Shown piece by piece: positions 17,059 to 25,295 of a DNA stretch of 37,808 bases. Numbering within the stretch: position 1 is the first letter of the stretch; every line of letters begins with the position of its first letter. Location of the stretch: positions 1-37,808 of the forward strand of contig CANRAR010000011.1 of assembly GCA_947628675.1 (NCBI GenBank). Direction: 5' to 3'. Source of the DNA: an uncultured Clostridia bacterium. GTDB lineage: Bacteria; Bacillota; Clostridia; Christensenellales; Borkfalkiaceae. A program made the position numbers and the translations under genes. The notes under the pieces are model-generated. The model worked only from the letters and a program-made list of their open reading frames with translations. It was not told the origin of the DNA and did no database searches.

Positions 17059-17087
17059 ATTATAGTGCAAACAGACGAAAAAGGCAA
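17059..17087 (-). promoter_or_regulatory. Promoter of the scpA operon
   Basis: TTGCCT (17082-17087), 17 bases, TATAAT (17059-17064). It lies right after the lysA terminator. Confidence 0.75.
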
Positions 17088-17088
17088 G

Positions 17089-17120
17089 AAAAAAGCGGAC
17101 ATTTTGGGAAATTTCCGCTT
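17089..17120 (-). terminator. lysA terminator
   Basis: On the minus strand AAGCGGA and TCCGCTT form a 7-bp stem with a 14-base loop, followed by TTTTTTCTT. Confidence 0.75.
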
Positions 17121-17147
17121 AAATCATCAATATCTTGTGGCTACGGG

Positions 17148-18473
17148 CTATTTGAGGCGCGCGGGAATGACGTCGGCGCGGACGAGGTCTTCATAGGTCT
17201 GCGGCCTTACGATGTATTCTGCCTTGCCCTCGTGCACGAGCACGGCGGGCGGAATGAGGTTGCGGTTGTAGTTGCTCGCCATGGAGTAGTTGTAGGCGCC
17301 CGTCGTGAGCACGGCGACGATGTCGCCGAGGCGCGCCGCGGGGAGATTGAAGTCGTCGCCGATGAGGTCGCCGCTCTCACAGCACTTGCCGGCGAGGGAG
17401 ACGCGCTCCGTGCAGGGCTCCGTGGCGCGGTTTGCAAGCATTGCCGTGTACTTGGAGCGGTACAGGCAGAAGCGCGGGTTTTCAAACATACCGCCGTCGA
17501 TGGCGATATACTTTCTGATGCCGGGGATCTCCTTGATCGCCCCCACCGTGTAGAGCGTGATGCCCGCCTCCGCGACGATGGAACGGCCGGGTTCGATGAG
17601 AAGGCGGGGAAGTTCCAAGTGATATTCGGCACACGCCTTTTTGACGGCGGAAATGAGCGCGGAGAGGTAGGTGCGGTAGCCCTCTACGGGAATTTTTTCG
17701 TCCGCATCGGTGTACCAAACGCCGAAGCCGCCCCCAAAATTGAGCACATGGGGTGCGAAATTCAACGTTTTTTTGACGTCGGCTGCGAATTTCAGGCACT
17801 TTTCAGCGGCGAGCACAAAGGACTGCTTTTCAAAGATCTGCGAGCCGATGTGGCAGTGGTAACCGAGGAGCCGAAGATGCTTTTTGGTGAGAACGTAGGC
17901 GGCGATCTTCTCCGCCTCGCCCCCTGCAATGGGGAACCCGAACTTGGAATCGGGCGTCGCCGTTTGCACATAGGCGTGGGTGTGCGCCTCGACGCCCGGG
18001 TTGATGCGGATGAGCACATCCTGTATGGCGCCGCGCTTTTCCGCCTCCGCCTCGATGCGGTCGGCCTCGGAATAGGCGTCCACGACGATGAGTCCCACGC
18101 CGCAGTCGAGCGCGTAGGAAATTTCCTGTGGAAGTTTGTTGTTGCCATGCATACAAATGTCTTTTGCGGGAAAACCGGCCTGCATTGCCGTGTAGAGTTC
18201 GCCGCCCGAGACGACGTCCGCGCCGATGCGCTCGGACTTTGCGATGGCGTACATCGCCTCGCAGGAGAACGCCTTGGAGGCGTAGAGCACGAGGCCGTTC
18301 CCGCCGTATTCTTCTTCAATGGTCTCGCGGTAGATGCGCATCATGTTGCGGATGTGCGCTTCGTCATAGACGTAGAGCGGTGAGCCGAACTCTCGGACGA
18401 GATCGACGCAGTCGGCGCCGCCGATCGAAAGATGCCCTTTTTCGTTGATTTTCAGTGTTTCGCGGAAGTTCAT
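17148..18473 (-). CDS. lysA: Diaminopimelate decarboxylase
   Basis: PLP enzyme converting meso-diaminopimelate to lysine, the last step of lysine synthesis. 441 residues. The PLP lysine is K67 (YASKAF); further blocks are HIGSQIF, NFGGGFGVWY, IEPGRSIVAEAG, KCCESGDLIGDD and GAYNYSMASNYN. A single-gene unit with its own promoter and terminator. ATG 18473 has no SD. The -10 box ends six bases before it, so the transcript is predicted to be leaderless. Confidence 0.96.
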   Translation of the reverse strand: MNFRETLKINEKGHLSIGGADCVDLVREFGSPLYVYDEAHIRNMMRIYRETIEEEYGGNGLVLYASKAFSCEAMYAIAKSERIGADVVSGGELYTAMQAGFPAKDICMHGNNKLPQEISYALDCGVGLIVVDAYSEADRIEAEAEKRGAIQDVLIRINPGVEAHTHAYVQTATPDSKFGFPIAGGEAEKIAAYVLTKKHLRLLGYHCHIGSQIFEKQSFVLAAEKCLKFAADVKKTLNFAPHVLNFGGGFGVWYTDADEKIPVEGYRTYLSALISAVKKACAEYHLELPRLLIEPGRSIVAEAGITLYTVGAIKEIPGIRKYIAIDGGMFENPRFCLYRSKYTAMLANRATEPCTERVSLAGKCCESGDLIGDDFNLPAARLGDIVAVLTTGAYNYSMASNYNRNLIPPAVLVHEGKAEYIVRPQTYEDLVRADVIPARLK

Positions 18474-18479
18474 GTAAAT

Positions 18480-18509
18480 ATTATATCATGCGCGCGGCGT
18501 TTCGGTCAA
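18480..18509 (-). promoter_or_regulatory. lysA promoter
   Basis: TTGACC (18504-18509), 18 bases, TATAAT (18480-18485), then exactly six bases to ATG 18473. Confidence 0.8.
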
Positions 18510-18510
18510 G

Positions 18511-18549
18511 AAAAAAGGCATAACAACCGCAAAAAACAGTTATTATGCC
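18511..18549 (-). terminator. Terminator of the dac (18578-19738) gene
   Basis: On the minus strand GGCATAATAAC and GTTGTTATGCC form an 11-bp stem with one G-T pair, followed by TTTTTT. The T-run abuts the lysA -35. Its upstream arm overlaps dispersed-element copy 2. Confidence 0.85.
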
Positions 18550-18565
18550 AGACATAGTACTATGC
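18544..18565. repeat. Dispersed palindromic element, copy 2
   Basis: TATGCC-A-GACATA (one mismatch in the dyad), then GTACTATGC. Intergenic, between dac and lysA. Confidence 0.8.
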
Positions 18566-18577
18566 AAAACCGCTTAT

Positions 18578-19738
18578 TTATGCACTCCAATGCTTTGCCC
18601 CGTCGCGGAAGGCATCCCACCAACTGTACCGCTCCGCCTCCTCGAACGCGACGAGCGCCGTCCTTGCAACCTCCACGCCATTGCGGTACAGAACCGCCGT
18701 GCCGACCGCTTCGCCCTTGGCAATGGGCGCGCGCAGGCCCTCATTCAACTCATAGGCGACGGTAAACTCCCCCTCTTCCGCGCGCTTACAGAATGCCGCA
18801 AGCGAGGTTTCGGGGGCAATCGCAATGTCCTTTTGCTTGCCACCCTCTACGGATGCGCGCTCCGCAAGCGGCTCGCCGCCCTTCAACATCGTGCGCGTCG
18901 CGTACTCGGCAAACGTCTCGTCGAACATCGCGGCGATGGAGGCGTTGCGGATCTTGGCGCTCTCCGCGCCGATGACGACGGCGATTAGGCGGGTGTCCCC
19001 CCTGCGGGCGGTCGCGGCGAGGCAGTAGCCCGCCTCATTGGTGAAGCCCGTCTTTCCGCCGTCGCACCCCTCGTAGTGGCGGATGAGCTTGTTGGTATTC
19101 GTCATGCTCGTCGTCCTGCCGTCGGGGTGGACGAAGTCCTCGAGCCACACGCGGGAAAATTCAAAGTATATTTGGTGCCTTAAGAGCGCGCGGAGCATAA
19201 TGGAGACGTCCTTCGCGCAAGAGTACTGCGGGTCCTTCGGGAGCCCCGTGCAGTTGGAAAAGAGCGTGTTCTCCGCGCCGAGTTCCCCCGCGCGCTCGTT
19301 CATTTTGGCGACGAAGGCCTCCTCACTGCCCGCAATGCGCTCCGCAAGCGCCACGCAGGAGTCATTTGCCGAGCAGACGGCGACGCTCTTCATGAGCGCC
19401 TCCGCGGGATAGGTGAGGTTTGCGCCCAAAAATACCTGTGAGCCCCCCATTCCCGCGGCGTGTTCGCTCACCGTGATGGGCTCATCGTAGGCGATCTCGC
19501 CCCGTTCCGCCGCCTCGAAGGTGAGAAGCAGCGTCATGATCTTGCACATACTTGCGATCGGCAGGCGCTCCGTCTCGTTTTTGGCGTAGACGACGGTGCC
19601 CGTCTCGTAGTCGCAAAGATAGGCGGATTTGCCCGCGGGCTCCTTGGTGAGCGCCGCCGCGCGCGACGCCGCCCCACCGCCCAAAACCATTGTTCCCGCC
19701 GCGAGGGCGGAAAACATCAACGCGAAAACTTTTTTCAT
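18578..19738 (-). CDS. D-alanyl-D-alanine carboxypeptidase (S11), second copy
   Basis: 386 residues. Signal peptide (VFALMFSALAAGTMVLGGGA, then ASRAAA), catalytic S63-K66 (ASMCK), SAN in CSANDSC and KTGFTNEAG. The C-terminal 110 residues form the beta-domain of PBP5/DacF proteins, ending in YSWWDAFRDGAKHWSA. The start is ATG 19738, where the signal peptide begins; the long upstream frame is antisense-like reading of the neighbouring membrane gene. It sits 35 bases after the SpoIIM-like gene, so it is probably co-transcribed with spoIVB and spoIIM and may act in spore cortex formation. No strong SD is visible. Confidence 0.92.
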   Translation of the reverse strand: MKKVFALMFSALAAGTMVLGGGAASRAAALTKEPAGKSAYLCDYETGTVVYAKNETERLPIASMCKIMTLLLTFEAAERGEIAYDEPITVSEHAAGMGGSQVFLGANLTYPAEALMKSVAVCSANDSCVALAERIAGSEEAFVAKMNERAGELGAENTLFSNCTGLPKDPQYSCAKDVSIMLRALLRHQIYFEFSRVWLEDFVHPDGRTTSMTNTNKLIRHYEGCDGGKTGFTNEAGYCLAATARRGDTRLIAVVIGAESAKIRNASIAAMFDETFAEYATRTMLKGGEPLAERASVEGGKQKDIAIAPETSLAAFCKRAEEGEFTVAYELNEGLRAPIAKGEAVGTAVLYRNGVEVARTALVAFEEAERYSWWDAFRDGAKHWSA

Positions 19739-19773
19739 ACCCGCAGTTTGCGCAGTTTTGGGGAAAATACGCG

Positions 19774-20379
19774 TCAAATGATATTTCCGAGCGGGTGGAA
19801 GAGCGCAAGAAGCAGCAGCATTTCGAGAAGCCCTACCGCGAGCACGAGGCAGAAGTAGACGAGAAAGTCGGTGAAGAGCAGCGCCCAATCGTGGCGCGAA
19901 AAGCAAAACCTTCGGCACCGCGCATAGGAAAGCGCCCCCGCGCAGCAGAGGATGGCGTCGATGAGAAGGTGCACGGGCAAATACAGCCCAATGACGATGA
20001 GCGCGCCCTCGAAGCGGTAGACGGAGAAGAAAATGTAGAGGCTTCCGCCGAAGGTGTAGGCGCGGAACAGGAAAATTACGGGCGGAAGGATGCACCCCAC
20101 CGCATGGATGCCCGCGAGCATGATGACGAGGAGCAGAACGGTATGCCCGAGCGTTCTCTCCAAAAAAATCTCCAAGACACTGCGGTCGGAGAAGCAAATG
20201 CGATTGACAAAGCGGTCGCAGACGGTGATGTGGTAATCGTAGATGGCGGGCGTCGTGACGAAGATGAGCCCGAGAATGGTGGCGACGAGCAGAAGAACGG
20301 CAAAGACGAGCAACGTCTTTTTTCTGTCGAATGTCCGCGCGAGGCAGTCGCGGAAACAAAAGGAAAGGTTCATATACAA
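19774..20379 (-). CDS. SpoIIM-like polytopic membrane protein
   Basis: About 200 residues with five or six transmembrane segments. The central part (LERTLGHTVLLLVIMLAGIH, then ILPPVIFLFRAYTFGGSLYI) lines up by pattern with B. subtilis SpoIIM (DUF95 family), a partner of SpoIID/SpoIIP in engulfment. The match is by topology and a few residues, so the name is tentative. Possible starts: TTG 20379 (GGGAGG nine bases upstream, chosen), ATG 20373, or TTG 20421 with no SD. ATG 20373 lies inside a perfect hairpin. Follows spoIVB by 38 bases. Confidence 0.6.
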   Translation of the reverse strand: MYMNLSFCFRDCLARTFDRKKTLLVFAVLLLVATILGLIFVTTPAIYDYHITVCDRFVNRICFSDRSVLEIFLERTLGHTVLLLVIMLAGIHAVGCILPPVIFLFRAYTFGGSLYIFFSVYRFEGALIVIGLYLPVHLLIDAILCCAGALSYARCRRFCFSRHDWALLFTDFLVYFCLVLAVGLLEMLLLLALFHPLGNII

Positions 20380-20391
20380 TGATATGAACCT
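20366..20391 (-). promoter_or_regulatory. Hairpin over the start of the SpoIIM-like gene
   Basis: On the minus strand AGGTTCATAT, loop CATTGT, ATATGAACCT. The 5' arm takes in the end of the GGGAGG ribosome site and the 3' arm holds ATG 20373. Confidence 0.6.
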
Positions 20392-20417
20392 CCCTGCCGC
20401 AATATCCCCTTTTTTCG

Positions 20418-21431
20418 TCAATTTCCGAGCATATTCTCGATGCCGATGCCATAGCCGCGCGTCGGGTCGTTGATAAATACGTGCGTGATCGCCCCGATGA
20501 GTTTGCCGTTCTGCACGATGGGACTGCCGCTCATCCCCTGCACGATGCCGCCCGTCTCCTCGATGAGCCGCTTATCCGTCACTTTGATGACGTAATTTTT
20601 GTGCTCCGCGTGGCTTGTATCCACCTTTGCGATGGCGATCTCGTACTGCTGCGGCGTGACGCCGTCGATCGTGGAGTAGATGAACGCGCGCCCGATCGTC
20701 GCCTCCTTGGAGGGAGCGGCGGGAACGCACTCGCAGGCGGATAGATCGTAACACGGGTCGAACGTTCCGTACAGCCCCACGTCGCAGACGGTATCTGCAG
20801 AGGCGATGGTCTTATCGTTCATAAAAAGACCTCTGAGTTCCCCCGCGCGCCCCCTCTTGCCCTTGTTGACGCCGATGACACTGCAAAGATATACGCTCTT
20901 TTCGGCGATCTCGAGTTCGCTCTTGTTCTCGTCGCAGACGGCGTGTCCGAGCGCGCCGAAGCGCAAATCGCTTTTTCGGATATAGGTGACTGTCCCGATG
21001 CCCGAGAGCGTATCGCGGATGAGAACGCCGAGTTTGTATTTCCCGCTCTTCTTGTCCTTGACGGGGGTGACGGTCGTCTCCGCCGTCTCGCCGTTCCGCC
21101 TGACAAGAAGAACGACGCTCTTACCGCCGCACAGTTCGAGCGCCGCTCCCAAATCGCCGATCTTTTTAATTCGTATGCCGTTCAGGGCGCAGATGGTGTC
21201 TCCGACCTTCAGCCCCGCTTCCTCCGCCGGTCTGTGGCGGCCGTTTTCATCTTCGATCTCGGTGAAGCCCACGATCTCGGTGCCGCCCGCCGAGAGCGAG
21301 AACCCCGCCGTCATGCCGCCGAGATAATATTCCTCCGTTGCCGCGGCGGCTGTTCCGTACCCCACGCCGCAGAATGCTACGGCGAGCACGGCGACAAGCA
21401 ACGCCGCAGATAAAAATTTCAGCCTACGCAT
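20418..21431 (-). CDS. spoIVB: SpoIVB serine peptidase
   Basis: Forespore-made protease that crosses to the outer compartment and triggers SpoIVFA cleavage and sigma-K activation. 337 residues. An N-terminal membrane/signal segment (LKFLSAALLVAVLAVAFCGV) is followed by a PDZ domain (PAEEAGLKVGDTICALNGIR) and a peptidase domain with His in FGALGHAV and Ser in GGIVQGMSGSPIVQNGKLIG. CGGAGG lies directly before ATG 21431. It follows recN, as in most spore formers, but is not followed by spo0A here. Confidence 0.95.
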   Translation of the reverse strand: MRRLKFLSAALLVAVLAVAFCGVGYGTAAAATEEYYLGGMTAGFSLSAGGTEIVGFTEIEDENGRHRPAEEAGLKVGDTICALNGIRIKKIGDLGAALELCGGKSVVLLVRRNGETAETTVTPVKDKKSGKYKLGVLIRDTLSGIGTVTYIRKSDLRFGALGHAVCDENKSELEIAEKSVYLCSVIGVNKGKRGRAGELRGLFMNDKTIASADTVCDVGLYGTFDPCYDLSACECVPAAPSKEATIGRAFIYSTIDGVTPQQYEIAIAKVDTSHAEHKNYVIKVTDKRLIEETGGIVQGMSGSPIVQNGKLIGAITHVFINDPTRGYGIGIENMLGN

Positions 21432-21453
21432 GAAAACCTCCGTATGCAGAAGT

Positions 21454-21482
21454 TAATTTGCGTAAGCTGACCTGTTCTATGC
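21454..21482 (-). promoter_or_regulatory. Possible forespore (sigma-G/F-type) promoter of spoIVB
   Basis: On the minus strand GCATAG (21477-21482), 16 bases, CAAATTA (21454-21460). It fits sigma-G loosely (GHATR and CATNNTA), as known for spoIVB in Bacillus. The match is weak. Confidence 0.3.
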
Positions 21483-21499
21483 GCGGCGGGCGCGTTTCG

Positions 21500-23191
21500 T
21501 CAAAGGGAGTTTTTGTAAATTGCCGCGTCCTTCAAGAGTTTTTCGGCGTGGGCGAGGGCAATCTCGCTCTCCGAACCGTCGATGAGGCGGGCGATCTCGC
21601 GGCGGCGCCCCTCCTCGTCCAGCGGATGCAGTTCGGTGAGCGTACGGCCGTCCGCCTCCTTCTTTTCGATGTAAAATTGTTTATCCGCGAGCGCGGCGAT
21701 CTGCGCGAGGTGCGTCACCGCGATGACCTGCACGTCCTTTGCGATCTTGCAGAATTTTTCCGCCACGACGTGTGCCGTCTTTCCGCCGATGCCCGCGTCG
21801 ATTTCGTCGAAAATGTACGTCCCGATGCCGCCAATGCCCGAAAGTTGGGACTTGACGGCGAGCATGAAGCGGCTCATTTCGCCGCCGCTGATGATGCTCC
21901 CCATCTCTTTGAGCGGCTCGCCGGCGTTCGCAGAGAAGAGGAATTTGACTTCGCCGAGCCCCTCCGCCGTCGCCTTCCCCACGTCCTCGCGGCCGTAATC
22001 GCCGAAGAACACCTCAAACCGCGCGGAGGAAATGTTCAGCGTCATGAGTTCGGCCGTAACACGGGCGGTGAAACTCTCCGCCGCGCACTTGCGAGCATCG
22101 GTAAGGGCGACGCACTTCGCATAAATCTCGTCTTCGAGCCCCGCAAGTTCCTCCGTGAGCCGCGCGTAGCGTTCGCCGCTCTCCGAGAGCATCTCCTGCT
22201 CGCGCTCTGCGGCTGCGAGAAATTCCAGCGCGGCCTCCACGCTTCCGCCGTATTTTTTCTTCAAGGTGCGGATCTCTTCGAGGCGCTCCTCGACGCGCTC
22301 CTCCTCGCGTTCGTCGAGGTTGAGTTCATCGAGACAGCGCTCCGCCTCGTCGGCAATGTCTTCGAGTTCCGCGGCGGCGTTTTCCAGCCGCTCATCGAGG
22401 GAAGCATATGCTTCGGATAGCGTCGAGAGCCCGCCGACCGAACGCTTTGCGCCGTTCACGCCGTCGATGCCCCCGCCGTCCGCGCGGAGAAAATCCCGCA
22501 CCCCGTTTAAGCCCTGCATGATCTTTTCGGCGTTGCGGAAGCGGGCGCGCAGGGATAAAAGTTCCTCCTCCTCGCCGCTTTTGAGTTCTGCGCGCGTGAG
22601 TTCGTCGATTTGATAGCGCAGAATATCCAGCCGCCGCGACCGTTCCCCCTCGTCGCCGCCGAGCATCCGCATATCGGCGAGGACGGCGCGCCGCCTCCCG
22701 AGCGCCTCGGAAAGCGCCGCCTTGGCCGCCGCGACGGGCTCGCCCGCCACACTATCCAAAAGGCGGAGTTGGTTGCTCTCCTTGAGGAGGAAAAAGTGTT
22801 CGCTCTGGCCGTGGACGTCCACGAGGAGCGCGGTGAGGCGGCGGAGCATCGCAAGCGTCACGCCGCATCCGTTGACGCGGACAGTACTCTTCCCGTCCGC
22901 CGTGAGTTTGCGCGAGATAACAAGCAGTTCTTCCGCCTCGATCTCGAATTCGTCGAGGAGCGCCCTCACTTCTTCGCCGTATGCGGAAAATTCGGCGCGC
23001 ACCGAACATTCGGCCGCGCCGTAGCGGATCATGCTCTTATCCGATTTCGCCCCGAGGGCAAAATCGATACAGTCGAGAATGACGGATTTTCCCGCGCCCG
23101 TCTCGCCCGTAAGGACGTTGAGCCCGCGCGAAAATTCCAATTCCGCGCGGGGGATGAGCGCCACGTTTTGTATGGAAAGCCGTTCTAACAT
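21500..23191 (-). CDS. recN: DNA repair protein RecN
   Basis: SMC-like ATPase acting early at double-strand breaks. 563 residues. Walker A GETGAGKS (near residue 30), a long central coiled coil rich in Glu/Arg/Leu (about 150-350), signature SGGEMSRFMLAVKSQL, and Walker B YIFDEIDAGIGGKTA followed by VTHLAQIAALAD. ATG 23191 is 5 bases after the argR stop. The argR-recN pair is standard in Firmicutes. Confidence 0.96.
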   Translation of the reverse strand: MLERLSIQNVALIPRAELEFSRGLNVLTGETGAGKSVILDCIDFALGAKSDKSMIRYGAAECSVRAEFSAYGEEVRALLDEFEIEAEELLVISRKLTADGKSTVRVNGCGVTLAMLRRLTALLVDVHGQSEHFFLLKESNQLRLLDSVAGEPVAAAKAALSEALGRRRAVLADMRMLGGDEGERSRRLDILRYQIDELTRAELKSGEEEELLSLRARFRNAEKIMQGLNGVRDFLRADGGGIDGVNGAKRSVGGLSTLSEAYASLDERLENAAAELEDIADEAERCLDELNLDEREEERVEERLEEIRTLKKKYGGSVEAALEFLAAAEREQEMLSESGERYARLTEELAGLEDEIYAKCVALTDARKCAAESFTARVTAELMTLNISSARFEVFFGDYGREDVGKATAEGLGEVKFLFSANAGEPLKEMGSIISGGEMSRFMLAVKSQLSGIGGIGTYIFDEIDAGIGGKTAHVVAEKFCKIAKDVQVIAVTHLAQIAALADKQFYIEKKEADGRTLTELHPLDEEGRRREIARLIDGSESEIALAHAEKLLKDAAIYKNSL

Positions 23192-23195
23192 TCTT

Positions 23196-23651
23196 TCAGC
23201 CCTTCATGATGGCCTGCAAGCGTTCGCAGACACTCTGGGCTTCCTCCGGCGTTTCGCAGATGCTGAGCACGGTATCGGTGCCCGCGATGGTTCCGATGAC
23301 CTCGTGATATTCGAGTTTATCGATGACGACGCCCGCGTTGCCGCCGTTGCCGTAGAGCGTCTTGATGACGATGAGATTGCCGACGAGCCTTATGTTGAGC
23401 ACACAGGCCTGAAAGAGCGTACGCATCTTATCGGAGATGCCGCTCTCGCTTTCCGATATGGAGGCGTAGCGGAACCGCTTGGTGTTGCCCTTCACCTTGA
23501 AGAGGTGCAACTCCTTGATGTCGCGCGAGACGGTCGCCTGCGTGACGGCGAAGTTGTGTGCGGCGAGTTCTTCGCAGAGTTCCTCCTGCGTCTCGATCTC
23601 TTTTTCCTCGATGATCTCGAGAATTTTGCTGTGTCTGGAATTTCTCAACAT
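23196..23651 (-). CDS. argR: Arginine repressor ArgR
   Basis: Arginine-dependent hexameric regulator of arginine biosynthesis and catabolism. 151 residues. An N-terminal winged helix (SKILEIIEEKEIETQEELCE, then VTQATVSRDIKELHLFKV) is followed by the oligomerisation/arginine-binding domain with IKTLYGNGGNAGVVIDKLEY and IGTIAGTDTVLSIC. GAGGG lies seven bases before ATG 23651. No arginine genes are nearby. Confidence 0.96.
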   Translation of the reverse strand: MLRNSRHSKILEIIEEKEIETQEELCEELAAHNFAVTQATVSRDIKELHLFKVKGNTKRFRYASISESESGISDKMRTLFQACVLNIRLVGNLIVIKTLYGNGGNAGVVIDKLEYHEVIGTIAGTDTVLSICETPEEAQSVCERLQAIMKG

Positions 23652-23667
23652 AGTTTTTCCCTCTTTA

Positions 23668-24459
23668 TCAGTTGATTTTTTCTGTCAAACGGCGGAAATA
23701 ACGGTTTTTGTCGCGCGTGAGGAAGGTGGCGCTGCGCACCGATCTTCTCACGGTGACCACGTCGTTCCCGCTGACCGAACCGAGATACATTCCGTCTCCG
23801 TAGAGAAGGAGCGCCTCCTCCTTGGGCAGGAAGAAGGAAAGTTCGCTCCGATCGGAATAGGCGATGGGTCTGCTGCGCATGGAGAGCGCACATACGGGCG
23901 TAAGCATGAAGGCGGCGCAATCGGGCGTCAGGATGCTCCCGCCCGCCGAGAGAGAATACGCCGTAGACCCCGTGGGCGTACACACGATGATGCCGTCGGC
24001 ATGGAACTGCGCGGCGGGCGATTTGTCGATCTCCACGGAAATATCGACGACGCGGTTGTCCCTCCCCGCAACGACCTCGTGCAAAAGCGCAAACTCGTTG
24101 AGGCAGTGCGTCGTCTTGCCGCCGACGTTTATCTCGAGCATCGTCCGCTCGATGGTCGTCCCGCCCCCGCCGAGCACAAATTGTGCCGCCTCGTCGAGTT
24201 CGTCCCGCTCGAATTCCGTGAGGAATCCCAGCCTTCCGAAGTTGACGCCGACGAGCGGAAGATGCAACAATGCGGCACGGCGCGCGGCGCGCAAAACGGT
24301 TCCGTCTCCGCCGAGCACGATGAGTTTTTCGACGCCGGAAAGTTCCTCTTCATCCGAGAAGAGAACGCATTCTCCCCCGCCGCGTTCGATGAGGGAGACG
24401 AGCGCTTTGACCGTGCTCTCTTGCACCTGCTGTGCGTTGTACAGGACGCCGATTTTCAT
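23668..24459 (-). CDS. nadK: NAD kinase
   Basis: Phosphorylates NAD to NADP. 263 residues. GGDGT at 50-54, NFGRLGFLTEFERDEL, NEFALLHEV and the HADGIIVCTPTGSTAYSLSA block are all intact. It has its own promoter (24469-24497), unusual in this cluster. The -10 ends nine bases before ATG 24459, so the leader would be only about 3 bases and carries no SD. Confidence 0.96.
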   Translation of the reverse strand: MKIGVLYNAQQVQESTVKALVSLIERGGGECVLFSDEEELSGVEKLIVLGGDGTVLRAARRAALLHLPLVGVNFGRLGFLTEFERDELDEAAQFVLGGGGTTIERTMLEINVGGKTTHCLNEFALLHEVVAGRDNRVVDISVEIDKSPAAQFHADGIIVCTPTGSTAYSLSAGGSILTPDCAAFMLTPVCALSMRSRPIAYSDRSELSFFLPKEEALLLYGDGMYLGSVSGNDVVTVRRSVRSATFLTRDKNRYFRRLTEKIN

Positions 24460-24468
24460 ACCGCAACA

Positions 24469-24497
24469 ATTATACGTGTATTTTTGTATAATTGCAA
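24469..24497 (-). promoter_or_regulatory. nadK promoter
   Basis: TTGCAA (24492-24497), 17 bases, TATAAT (24469-24474). Confidence 0.7.
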
Positions 24498-24534
24498 GTA
24501 CTTTTATAAAAATTCTTTGAAAATTTATGAAATT

Positions 24535-25295
24535 TCAGAATAAATGCGCCGCGCCGTTAAGGAATTTTGCCTCCGCGGCGGCCTGCCCGCCCTTGACGAG
24601 GCGGACGATATATTCGACATTTTTCGCGGGGCGGAGCGGAGCGTTCACAATGCCCTGCGGAGAGAGCCCGCAGGCGCAGGCATCCGCATAAAATTTGCGG
24701 AGAAGCGCGGCGTGGCGCGACGTCGGCAGGATGCCGCTCTTGCCGATGCCCTTCCCCTCGCACTCGAATTGCGGCTTGAAGAGAAGAAACGCCTCGCCCC
24801 CCTCGCGCAGAATGGCGAAAATCGCGGGCATGACGAGCCGCAGGGAGATAAAACTGAGGTCGGCAACGACGCCGTCGATGGGCTCGGGGAAGTCCGAAGC
24901 GGAGAGATACCGCGCGTTGGTCTCATCCATCACGACGACTTTTCCGGTCTCTATGAGCGAGCCGTCGAGTTGGCACTTTCCCACATCCACGCAGTAGACG
25001 CGCGCCGCGCCACCTTGCAGGAGACAGTCGGTGAAGCCGCCCGTGCTCGCGCCGAGGTCGGCAAACACCTTGTCCGTGACGTCGGCGGAGAAAAAAGAGA
25101 GCCCGCGGGCAAGTTTGAACCCGCCGCGGGATACGTATTCCTCTTTTTTGTCGGAAATGACGAAATCGTCCCCCTCCGAGACCTCGTCCTTGGGAGAAAG
25201 CGGCTTGCCGTTGCGGAAAATGCCCCCTCTGCAAGTGCATCGTGCGCCTTGGTGCGCGAGCCGAACCGCGCGGCAAAGAATTTATCCGCGCGCAT
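24535..25295 (-). pseudogene. tlyA: TlyA-type rRNA 2'-O-methyltransferase, split by a one-base frameshift
   Basis: An S4-domain plus FtsJ-like methyltransferase that methylates rRNA riboses. The N-terminal part MRADKFFAARFGSRTKAHDA, LAEG (from ATG 25295, overlapping the dxs stop) is in one frame. The rest (GIFRNGKPLSPKDEVSEGDD, then EEYVSRGGFKLARG, FADLGASTGGFTDCLLQGG, DVGKCQLDGSL and ADLSFISLRLVMPAI) is in another. The break falls at a run of five G (plus-strand C 25223-25227); six would restore GAG-GGG-GGC-ATT and a full product of about 253 residues. A recent mutation, slippage or assembly error are all possible. No other damage is visible, so the break is recent or artificial. Confidence 0.85.

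Noticed and set aside
17029-17070. GTG 17070 as scpA start
   Set aside because: It is upstream of the predicted transcription start; TTG 17028 has GGGAGG at the right distance.
19739-20452. Long N-terminal extension of the second carboxypeptidase
   Set aside because: Arg/His-rich out-of-frame reading of the SpoIIM-like gene; a signal peptide starts at 19738.
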